A stretch of DNA of 12,300 nt from Deltaproteobacteria bacterium (GTDB taxonomy: Bacteria > Desulfobacterota > DSM-4660 > Desulfatiglandales > HGW-15): NCBI GenBank assembly GCA_019308525.1, contig JAFDIC010000068.1, forward strand, positions 1-12,300, written 5' to 3'. The notes beneath the pieces are model-generated. The model had not been told where the DNA came from. It saw only the letters and a list, made by a program, of their open reading frames with translations, and did not search any database. Both the position numbers and the translations under genes were made by a program. Below are positions 7,729 to 12,300 of the stretch, one piece after another; the stretch's first letter is position 1, and each line of letters opens with the position of its first letter.

Positions 7729-7947
7729 ATGAAAATGATATTAAAGGTCTATGAACACAAGGAGACACTGGAAAAAGAATTTTCAAGTGTTGAAGAAGCA
7801 AATGATGTGGTTGAAAAAATGATTGAGGATAACCCAAACCTGCATGTGGAATCCTACTTTGAAGTTGATGCCGGCTGTGTAATTGATGAATCTGATTCTC
7901 AGGAAGAAGAATACAAGGATTACGGAACACTGGCAGAGGCCATGTGA
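7729..7947 (+). CDS. Small acidic hypothetical protein
   Basis: A 72-residue protein I do not recognise. It begins MKMILKVYEHKETLEKEFSS, continues with a helical Glu/Asp-rich middle (EEANDVVEKMIEDNP), and ends with a very acidic tail (ESDSQEEEYKDYGTLAEAM). There is one cysteine and no signal peptide or membrane segment. The strong purine-rich site AAGGAGGAGG lies 6 bases before this ATG, which decides the start over the much longer upstream-open frame. It follows two stable hairpins and converges with dapL at a distance of 57 bases. Soluble and cytoplasmic is the best guess; no function is proposed. Confidence 0.65.
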   Translation: MKMILKVYEHKETLEKEFSSVEEANDVVEKMIEDNPNLHVESYFEVDAGCVIDESDSQEEEYKDYGTLAEAM

Positions 7948-8004
7948 CCAGTCAAATATTTCCCAGGCCGCTCCCAATGTCAGAGGAGCCGAAGAAGCCC
8001 TCTA

Positions 8005-9237
8005 TTATTGATTTCCTGCTAGTGCCTCCCTGATCCTCTCCATGGCCTCATCTACCTTGTTGTAATCATTAAAGGCACTGATCCTTATGAATCCTCGGCC
8101 ACACCTTCCGAATCCAGCACCTGGAGTACAAACCACACCCGCCTTTTCCAGCAGAAGGTCAAAAAACTCCCAGGAATCTCTTTTTCCGTCCATCCAGATA
8201 TAGGGAGAATTCTCTCCGCCCACACATTCATAGCCGAGTTCGATCATCTTCTCCCTTATGAGGGAGGCATTTCTGAGGTAGTAGTCCACAAGGGACCTTG
8301 TTTGTTCCTTTCCCTCTTCGCTGTAAACCGCCTCCGCAGCCCTCTGGACAGGATAGGAAACCCCGTTGAACTTGGTGCTATGACGTCTGTGCCAAAGGGT
8401 ATGGAGGAAGTATTTTTCACCCCCTGAAGTATATGCCATGCATGACCTGGGAATAACAGTAAAGGCACACCTTGTTCCCGTAAACCCCGCGGTCTTGGAA
8501 AAACTTCGAAACTCGACCGCGATTTCCCTGGCCCCCTCTATCTCGTATATGGACCGGGGAATATCTTCTTCTCTTACGAATGCCTCATAAGCAGCATCAT
8601 AAAGGATGACCGCCTTCACTTCCCTGGCAAAATCCACCCATTGCTTTAACATGGCCCTGGTTATTGTGGCCCCTGTGGGATTATTAGGGAAACATAGATA
8701 AATCAGGTCCACGGGTTCCCGGGGGATACCCGGAATAAACCCGTTCTCCTTGGTGCTCTCCAGGTACACTATCCCTTCGTATCTCCCGCTCCGGTACTCT
8801 CCCGTGCGTCCAGCCATAACATTTGTATCCAGGTATACGGGATACACGGGGTCAGGGAGTGCCACCCTGATATCTGTCGCAAAGATCTCCTGGATGTTTC
8901 CCGTGTCACACTTGGCCCCGTCGCTTATGAAAACCTCCTCGGGAGAGATATCCATATCTCTGGATTGGTAGTCATGGAGGGCGATCTTCTCCCTCAGAAA
9001 CGGGTATCCCTGCTCAGGCCCGTAACCCCTGAATGTGCTGTCCTCGCCCATCTCCACTACAGCCCTCTTAAAGGCCTCAACACAGGCTGGCGGCAGGGGC
9101 CTTGTCACATCGCCAATGCCCAGCTTGATGATCTCCCTTTCCGGGTTGGCATCCTGGTATGCTGACACCCTCTTCGCTATCTCAGAAAAAAGATAAGAGG
9201 CCTCGAGCTTCAAGTAGTTTTCATTGATCTTGATCAT
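8005..9237 (-). CDS. dapL: LL-diaminopimelate aminotransferase
   Basis: A 410-residue PLP enzyme of fold type I that converts tetrahydrodipicolinate directly to LL-2,6-diaminopimelate with glutamate as amino donor, bypassing the succinylase and acetylase branches of lysine and peptidoglycan synthesis. Its N-terminus, [20 protein letters not shown], is the DapL signature. Other family blocks are [32 protein letters not shown], the PNNPTGA loop, [10 protein letters not shown] with the PLP-contacting Asp and Tyr, and [12 protein letters not shown], where K248 is the Schiff-base lysine. Length matches the family. The open frame continues 93 codons upstream, but that extension is low-complexity and overlaps the divergent methyltransferase gene, so I place the start at 9237, where GGGGG lies about 9 bases upstream. 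The variant supports Desulfobacterota, although DapL also occurs in Chlamydiae, cyanobacteria, archaea and plants. Confidence 0.95.
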   Translation of the reverse strand: MIKINENYLKLEASYLFSEIAKRVSAYQDANPEREIIKLGIGDVTRPLPPACVEAFKRAVVEMGEDSTFRGYGPEQGYPFLREKIALHDYQSRDMDISPEEVFISDGAKCDTGNIQEIFATDIRVALPDPVYPVYLDTNVMAGRTGEYRSGRYEGIVYLESTKENGFIPGIPREPVDLIYLCFPNNPTGATITRAMLKQWVDFAREVKAVILYDAAYEAFVREEDIPRSIYEIEGAREIAVEFRSFSKTAGFTGTRCAFTVIPRSCMAYTSGGEKYFLHTLWHRRHSTKFNGVSYPVQRAAEAVYSEEGKEQTRSLVDYYLRNASLIREKMIELGYECVGGENSPYIWMDGKRDSWEFFDLLLEKAGVVCTPGAGFGRCGRGFIRISAFNDYNKVDEAMERIREALAGNQ

Positions 9238-9306
9238 ACCTTCTGTACCCCCTAACCTTCCCTCTTTTGCCTCAAATGGATCAGGACCTAAACCACTCCA
9301 CAGGGC

Positions 9307-9344
9307 AAAATACATACTGGTAGCGGAAAATGCAATAGTATAAT
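9307..9344. promoter_or_regulatory. Divergent promoter region between dapL and the methyltransferase
   Basis: On the minus strand TTGCAT (9335-9330) and TATTTT (9312-9307) are 17 bases apart and could serve dapL. On the plus strand a perfect TATAAT (9339-9344) lies about 47 bases before the methyltransferase start but lacks a recognisable -35 hexamer. Both are weak, composition-based calls. Confidence 0.3.
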
Positions 9345-9390
9345 AATATGGAAGCCTTGGGAGCGTGTGTCCCGGGAGAAACCGGCATCT

Positions 9391-10062
9391 ATGACCAGGA
9401 ACAGGATGGTACGTATGGAAAAAATTCCCGAACTCTTTGCCTCCATCTATGAGAAAGCCACCAGGCTGGTCATAGAAACGTACTACCGTGAAGTGGCCGA
9501 GGAGGTGGTTTCGCACTTGAAACAGGGCATTATCCTGGACTTGGGAACCGGCCCGGGGTATTTGCCCATTGAAATTGCAAAGAGATCTGAAGCGATATCA
9601 ATATGGGGCATCGACCTTTCCAAAAAGCTGGTAAGAATGGCTCAGCTCAACGCATTGAGGGAGGGACTCGACGACAGGGTAGGCTTCGGGATCGGCAACG
9701 CATCGGATTTGTGCTTTGAAGATGAAACATACGACATGGTCATAAGCACCGGCATGCTCCATATGGTCAAGGATCCCGTCAAAGTGCTCATGGAGAGCTA
9801 CCGGGTAGTCAAACAGGGCGGTGAAGCCTGGTTCTACGACCCGGCCCAAGTCTCATCCCGGGCGAACTCCAGAAAGTGGAAGGAGTCATTTGACCTCAGG
9901 GAGAGGGTAGTGTGTGCACTCTTCCCCCTCTACCAGAGGATCAACCCTCCCCATTCTTACACCCGCAAGGAAATTGAGCAAATCATCTCCTCCACACCAT
10001 TCCGTGTAGTCGACATTGAGCAAAAGGGCAAAGAATTCAAGATCAAGCTAAAGAAGGAGTGA
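9391..10062 (+). CDS. Class I SAM-dependent methyltransferase
   Basis: A 223-residue soluble methyltransferase of the Methyltransf_11/25 type. Motif I is [14 protein letters not shown] (D50 to G56 in the glycine-rich SAM loop). The acidic end of strand 2 is D75 in WGIDLS, binding the ribose of SAM. Motif post-II is [21 protein letters not shown] (split here: the GNASDL part near residues 98-103), followed by [11 protein letters not shown] and a [12 protein letters not shown] strand-5 region, all as in small-molecule methylases such as UbiE-like enzymes. The substrate is unknown. Start choice is uncertain: the frame opens with GTG at 9367, and ATG codons occur at 9391, 9406 and 9415. GGGAG lies 12 bases before 9391, and AGGA lies 8 bases before 9415. 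It is divergent from dapL, but a shared role is not implied. Confidence 0.85.
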   Translation: MTRNRMVRMEKIPELFASIYEKATRLVIETYYREVAEEVVSHLKQGIILDLGTGPGYLPIEIAKRSEAISIWGIDLSKKLVRMAQLNALREGLDDRVGFGIGNASDLCFEDETYDMVISTGMLHMVKDPVKVLMESYRVVKQGGEAWFYDPAQVSSRANSRKWKESFDLRERVVCALFPLYQRINPPHSYTRKEIEQIISSTPFRVVDIEQKGKEFKIKLKKE

Positions 10063-10317
10063 ATGGTTCAGGTCCTTCCCCCTCGATATTTCAAAGACGC
10101 CCGCCCTTCATTCCTGAGCCCCAGATTAGAGATCTGATCAAGAACTCTCTCGCAATGGTCATTCTGGCGGTACCGTCGCCCGCAAAGGAAACAAGATGCC
10201 AACAATGAATAGTATAGAAGATCTTGACAAAATGTGCTTGCAATGAATTCTCTGAGTAATATAACACTCCTAATTGCCTTCATTATTACCCTTGATTGTT
10301 CATTTAAGGAAATGCTA
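10063..10317. other. Intergenic region entering the accessory island
   Basis: No convincing gene is present between the methyltransferase stop and the XRE gene. Composition becomes visibly AT-rich from about 10200, unlike the GC-richer genes to the left. It contains the putative XRE promoter and an AAGGA ribosome site at 10306-10310. Confidence 0.45.
10238..10265 (+). promoter_or_regulatory. Putative promoter of the XRE-radC unit
   Basis: TTGCAA (10238-10243) and TATAAC (10260-10265, 5/6 match) are spaced by 16 bases, with the ribosome site about 40 bases downstream. A perfect TTGACA at 10224-10229 lies just upstream but has no good -10 at 16-18 bases. Confidence 0.4.
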
Positions 10318-10326
10318 ATGAAACCT

Positions 10327-10346
10327 ATGCATCCAGATGCATCCAG
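10327..10346. repeat. 10-bp tandem duplication over the XRE start codon
   Basis: ATGCATCCAG at 10327-10336 is repeated exactly at 10337-10346. Each copy supplies an ATG, but the two lie in different frames because 10 is not a multiple of three. Only the second copy leads into the XRE protein. Confidence 0.9.
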
Positions 10347-10558
10347 ATTACCCGTCCTTGATCAAGGAGGTCCGCCGGCAGCTTTCCATCAGCCAGGAAG
10401 ATCTGGCCAGGGAGCTGGGCGTGAGCTATGCCACTGTCAATCGCTGGGAAAATCGTCAGACCAAGCCGTCCAGATTGGCCCGAGCGCAGTTGGACGCTTT
10501 CTGTGAGAGAATGCAGGCCGAAGGAATGCTCGATCTTCAGGAGACAGTCCATGGCTAA
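10337..10558 (+). CDS. Small XRE-family HTH regulator
   Basis: A 73-residue Cro/cI-type DNA-binding protein. The helix-turn-helix is ISQEDLARELGVSYATVNRW (18-37), followed by ENRQTKPSRLARAQLDAF; there is no additional domain. The best ribosome site, AAGGA (10306-10310), is 7 bases before ATG 10318. That ATG and the one at 10327 are in another frame and run into a non-homologous peptide. Removing one copy of the 10-bp duplication would join ATG 10318 to this frame, giving MKPMHPDYPSL. The present start is therefore poorly placed (26 bases from the site), and expression may be reduced. The stop overlaps the ATG of the radC fragment by 8 bases, which indicates an operon. A role as an autoregulator of the downstream restriction-modification-like unit is inferred. 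Confidence 0.75.
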   Translation: MHPDYPSLIKEVRRQLSISQEDLARELGVSYATVNRWENRQTKPSRLARAQLDAFCERMQAEGMLDLQETVHG

Positions 10559-10943
10559 AGATCAAACCAAACCCAATGTCTTTCCCAATTTTGAACGGGG
10601 GGCCATCAAGGATTGGCCCGTTTCTGAGCGCCCACGAGAAAAGCTGCTTTATCTGGGCCCTGAAGCGCTGTCGGATGGAGAGCTTCTGGCGGTTTTATTG
10701 CGCATCGGACGATCCGGGCAATCAGCCGAAGACCTGGCACGCCAACTTATTTCCCAATTTGACGGTATCAGCGGGATCGATCGCGCACACATAGAGGAGC
10801 TTCTTTCCATCCCCGGCATGGGCATAGCCAAGACGGCACAATTAAAGGCCGCCATTGAAATCGGGAAAAGGGCCCCGCAGCCGCATTTGATGAGATTGCC
10901 AAGATCCTTTTCGTCAAGGTCTATGTGGAGCGCAAACTGCTGA
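10551..10943 (+). pseudogene. radC: radC 5' fragment, truncated by a deletion junction
   Basis: The first 107 or so residues match the N-terminal part of RadC (UPF0758): IKDWPVSERPREKLLYLGPEALSDGELLAVLLRIGRSGQSAEDLARQL is the usual opening, and LSIPGMGIAKTAQLKAAIEIGKR is the helix-hairpin-helix segment. Intact RadC is about 225 residues and continues into an MPN/JAB domain with an HxHxxxxxxxxxxD metal site; that whole half is missing. Near 10871-10877 the sequence changes to a methylase-like one in another frame, so the reading continues as unrelated residues (PQPHLMRLPRSF and onward) to a stop at 10943. CAGGAGA precedes the ATG by about 8 bases, and the gene overlaps the XRE stop. It could still produce a 130-residue protein, but not a functional RadC. 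Confidence 0.8.
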
Positions 10944-11110
10944 CGCGGCACAACAGGGAAAACCTGTTTACCGTGGAGGTGCTTCATAAGCAGATTGCGG
11001 AAAAAGCTCCAGACGACGATCCGGCGGAGTTAATCCGTGAGACGCTGGCCATCGAACTAGAGATCGCAGACGGATTGGAGAAATTGCTGAAAGAAATTGA
11101 GGCGAGATGA
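10877..11110 (+). pseudogene. HsdM / N-6 DNA methylase-like fragment
   Basis: In the frame starting at 10877 the DNA encodes AAFDEIAKILFVKVYVERKL, resembling the N-terminal helical region of N-6 DNA methylases (HsdM type), where a phrase like FDEIxKLLFVKxYxE is typical. After KQIAEKAP it reads DPAELIRETLAIELEIADGLEKLL, resembling the C-terminal helix of HsdM. The whole catalytic core, with the SAM motif and NPPF/Y, is absent, so an internal deletion has probably joined the two ends. No start codon with a ribosome site leads into the fragment; an ATG at 10925 is internal. Its TGA overlaps the next ATG (ATGA), as in many restriction-modification operons. The family call is from memory and moderate. 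Confidence 0.5.
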
Positions 11111-11715
11111 AAAAAGATAAAAAACGAAATGGGGGGTATCCACTTGATGAAAAAGATCGGCTGGTCCAACTGGCCGTGATCAAGGCTCAGTTTGAACTGA
11201 TACACCCGCTTCTTGATGGAAACGGACGCATTGGTCGGATGTTGGTGCCTCTATTTCTTTATGAAAAAAAGGTTCTTTCTCAGCCCATGTTTTACATCAG
11301 CGCTTACCTTGAACGCAATCGGGAACGATACTATTTCTCACTGAATGCCGTCTCTGAAGAGGGAGATTGGAAGGGCTGGATTCGTTTCTTTCTCACAGCG
11401 GTTGCTGAGCAAGCCAGGGAAAACACACGCAAAGCAAGGGCGATTCTCGAACTTTATGAGGAGATGAAGCAAAAAGTGCCAGCAATCACACGTTCTCAGT
11501 ATGCCATTCAGGCGATAGATGCACTATTTGACCGCCCACTCTTCCAGAGTGGGGATTTCATTGGCCGTTCCAGGATTCCCAGGCATAGTGCTTTCCGGAT
11601 ACTTGATGAGTTCAAGAAAGCCGGTATTATCAGCATGTTAAGAGAAGGCAAAGGCCGCAGAGCTGCCATTTTAGCATTTCACAGGGTGCTTGAAATCACG
11701 GAGGATCTCCGTTGA
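11107..11715 (+). pseudogene. Fic-domain protein lacking its N-terminal half
   Basis: A 202-residue open frame containing the Fic motif HPLLDGNGRIGR (33-44; canonical HPFxDGNGRxxR, with Leu for Phe), which in active enzymes transfers AMP to target proteins with H33 as the catalytic base. Downstream blocks ISAYLERNRERYYFSL and EGDWKGWIRFFLTAV are typical of bacterial class II-like Fic proteins, and residues about 145-200 form a winged helix (RIPRHSAFRILDEFKKAG). Intact relatives are about 360-380 residues and carry the Fic motif near residue 190-200. Here the N-terminal helices, including any inhibitory helix and the target-docking flap, are gone. The first 12 residues (MKKDKKRNGGYP) do not look like Fic and may be the start of another gene fused by deletion. 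The ATGA overlap with the methylase fragment and GAGG upstream would allow coupled translation, so a truncated protein is possible. Confidence 0.7.
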
Positions 11716-11792
11716 GTTGCATGCAAGGGAAACAAATCTTGTTGTGTCGCACAAGAAGAGAAATGTGCGACTCAAACATGTTTGTGTTGCAT
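11712..11792. repeat. Cluster of four TTGWGTYGCAY motifs
   Basis: Four 11-base copies occur within 81 bases: TTGAGTTGCAT (11712-11722, +), TTGTGTCGCAC (11742-11752, +), TTGAGTCGCAC (11775-11765, -) and TTGTGTTGCAT (11782-11792, +). The second and third face each other and form a stem of 11 of 12 pairs (11742-11753 with 11764-11775) around a 10-base loop. The plus-strand copies start 30 and 40 bases apart. The first overlaps the fic stop codon. An operator array or a structured repeat is possible. Confidence 0.65.
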
Positions 11793-11829
11793 TGCTGCGA
11801 ACCAATCAAATGGCCACAGGTTTCCTTTC

Positions 11830-11864
11830 TTCCGGCTCATGAATCCGCCTCTTGTGAGCCGGAA
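11830..11864. repeat. Perfect 10-bp inverted repeat
   Basis: TTCCGGCTCA (11830-11839) is the exact reverse complement of TGAGCCGGAA (11855-11864), with a 15-base loop. It is followed by CGAAATTTT, too short a T-run for a confident terminator call, though it could end transcripts coming from the fic remnant. Confidence 0.6.
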
Positions 11865-11892
11865 ACGAAATTTTGGCCCACAAACGATGAGA

Positions 11893-11943
11893 GACGCTCT
11901 TAAATAATTCAACAACAAAGATTTTTGATTTTTTGAGAGCGTC
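11893..11943. repeat. 15-bp imperfect inverted repeat before the HTH fragment
   Basis: GACGCTCTTAAATAA (11893-11907) and TTTTTTGAGAGCGTC (11929-11943) are reverse complements at 13 of 15 positions around a 21-base AT-rich loop. They sit just before the stranded HTH fragment and could be ends of a small inserted sequence or a hairpin. Confidence 0.5.
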
Positions 11944-11951
11944 CCTTGCTT

Positions 11952-12137
11952 ATGGACAAGGGAGAGATCCATATCAAGGATCTGGAATCCTCTTGCCCGA
12001 ACGTGAACAGGAGAACCCTCCAGCGAGACTTGCGAAAACTGGAAGAACTCGGTCTCATTCAACGCAAGGGGGGCGGCCCGACAATCGTTTTATACACTGG
12101 GAGAGAATCTCTTGTGAAGAATCGCGACAGGAAGTGA
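11952..12137 (+). pseudogene. Stranded HTH domain fragment (DeoR/Fic C-terminal type)
   Basis: A 61-residue reading frame, DKGEIHIKDLESSCPNVNRR followed by TLQRDLRKLEELGLIQRKGG, forms a winged helix-turn-helix. In my experience this phrasing is usual at the C-terminus of longer proteins (Fic proteins or ATPases with a DeoR-like tail), not as a free regulator. A stop lies in frame just upstream (11934-11936), so nothing of the expected N-terminal domain precedes it. The ATG sits in the loop of a small hairpin (TCCCTTG 11942-11948 with CAAGGGA 11957-11963), and no separate ribosome site is seen. Either a remnant of the island or a small DNA-binding protein; the remnant is more likely. Confidence 0.5.
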
Positions 12138-12300
12138 GGAGGTCTCGGGCGTGGAGAGGAAATCCGCGTCAAGGCCCCTGCCTGCGCCGCTTCCACAGGT
12201 ACGGGAGGCAGGGTTTCCGCCCTCTCTGGGATGTACCTCTCTTTGAAAACCTGCCTGCCGCGGCGCAGTTGCTTGCGGCGCAAGGCGCTGATTCAACGTC
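12138..12300. repeat. GC-rich repeat-bearing tail with no gene
   Basis: No coding signal is seen to the window edge. CCCTGCCT (12176-12183) and AGGCAGGG (12206-12213) form an 8-bp stem. CTGCCTGC recurs near 12251, and GCGGCGC recurs at 12260 and 12275, the latter inside TTGCGGCGCAA. Minus-strand translation of about 12209-12232 gives HPREGGNP, a peptide typical of interspersed intergenic repeats, so this is likely a composite of decayed repeats. Confidence 0.4.

Noticed and set aside
8005..9516. 503-residue extended reading of dapL
   Set aside because: The first 93 codons overlap the divergent methyltransferase and do not resemble any domain; [11 protein letters not shown] at 9237 is the family's usual N-terminus.
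10234..10506. 90-codon plus-strand frame starting before the XRE gene
   Set aside because: It overlaps the XRE HTH in another frame and reads as low-complexity; it is best explained by the frame shift from the 10-bp duplication.
11712..11792. CRISPR array
   Set aside because: The 11-bp units are too short, occur in both orientations and have unequal spacing; no cas genes are present.
11712..11903. 63-codon plus-strand frame after fic
   Set aside because: It lies entirely across the motif cluster and hairpins and has no recognisable domain or ribosome site.

Overview
The window looks like a piece of a Desulfobacterota (deltaproteobacterial) chromosome or metagenome bin. This rests on an LL-diaminopimelate aminotransferase (DapL) lysine route, a Sec-exported nickel superoxide dismutase, an M1 peptidase/ChaN/PDZ fusion, and remnants of intergenic repeats that translate to VIPAKAGIQ-like peptides. 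The assignment is inferred from gene style, not from a marker gene.

Layout. 1-2243 (+) is the 3' part of a large envelope protein joining an M1 metallopeptidase, a ChaN/Tiki-fold domain and a PDZ domain; its true start lies left of the window. 2371-3534 (-) is a DAO-type FAD oxidoreductase with a putative promoter. 3830-4237 (+) is a small NfeD-like membrane protein, probably starting at TTG, and 4317-5612 (+) is an amidase-signature hydrolase with a complete Lys-Ser-Ser triad. 5659-6519 (-) is an EamA/DMT transporter. 6857-7306 (+) is the Ni-SOD, preceded by a good sigma70-like promoter. A 422-base gap then holds a decayed interspersed repeat and two adjacent hairpins before a 72-residue acidic ORFan (7729-7947, +). 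8005-9237 (-) is dapL, divergent from a SAM methyltransferase (about 9391-10062, +).

From about 10220 to the right edge the character changes to a decaying accessory island. It contains a small XRE regulator whose start is disturbed by a 10-bp tandem duplication, a 5' radC fragment, an out-of-frame fragment resembling an N-6 DNA methylase (HsdM), and a Fic-domain protein without its N-terminal half. These are followed by about 230 bases of hairpins, including four copies of an 11-bp motif (TTGWGTYGCAY), and a stranded HTH fragment. The order XRE-radC-hsdM-fic reads as a collapsed restriction-modification type operon joined by deletions.

The left 10 kb is mostly single-gene housekeeping or catabolic units (oxidoreductase, amidase, transporter, lysine biosynthesis) without an evident shared pathway. 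The most notable items are the Ni-SOD whose predicted signal-peptidase site would itself expose the Ni-hook histidine, the M1-ChaN-PDZ fusion, the duplicated start of the XRE gene, and the repeat-motif cluster at 11712-11792.
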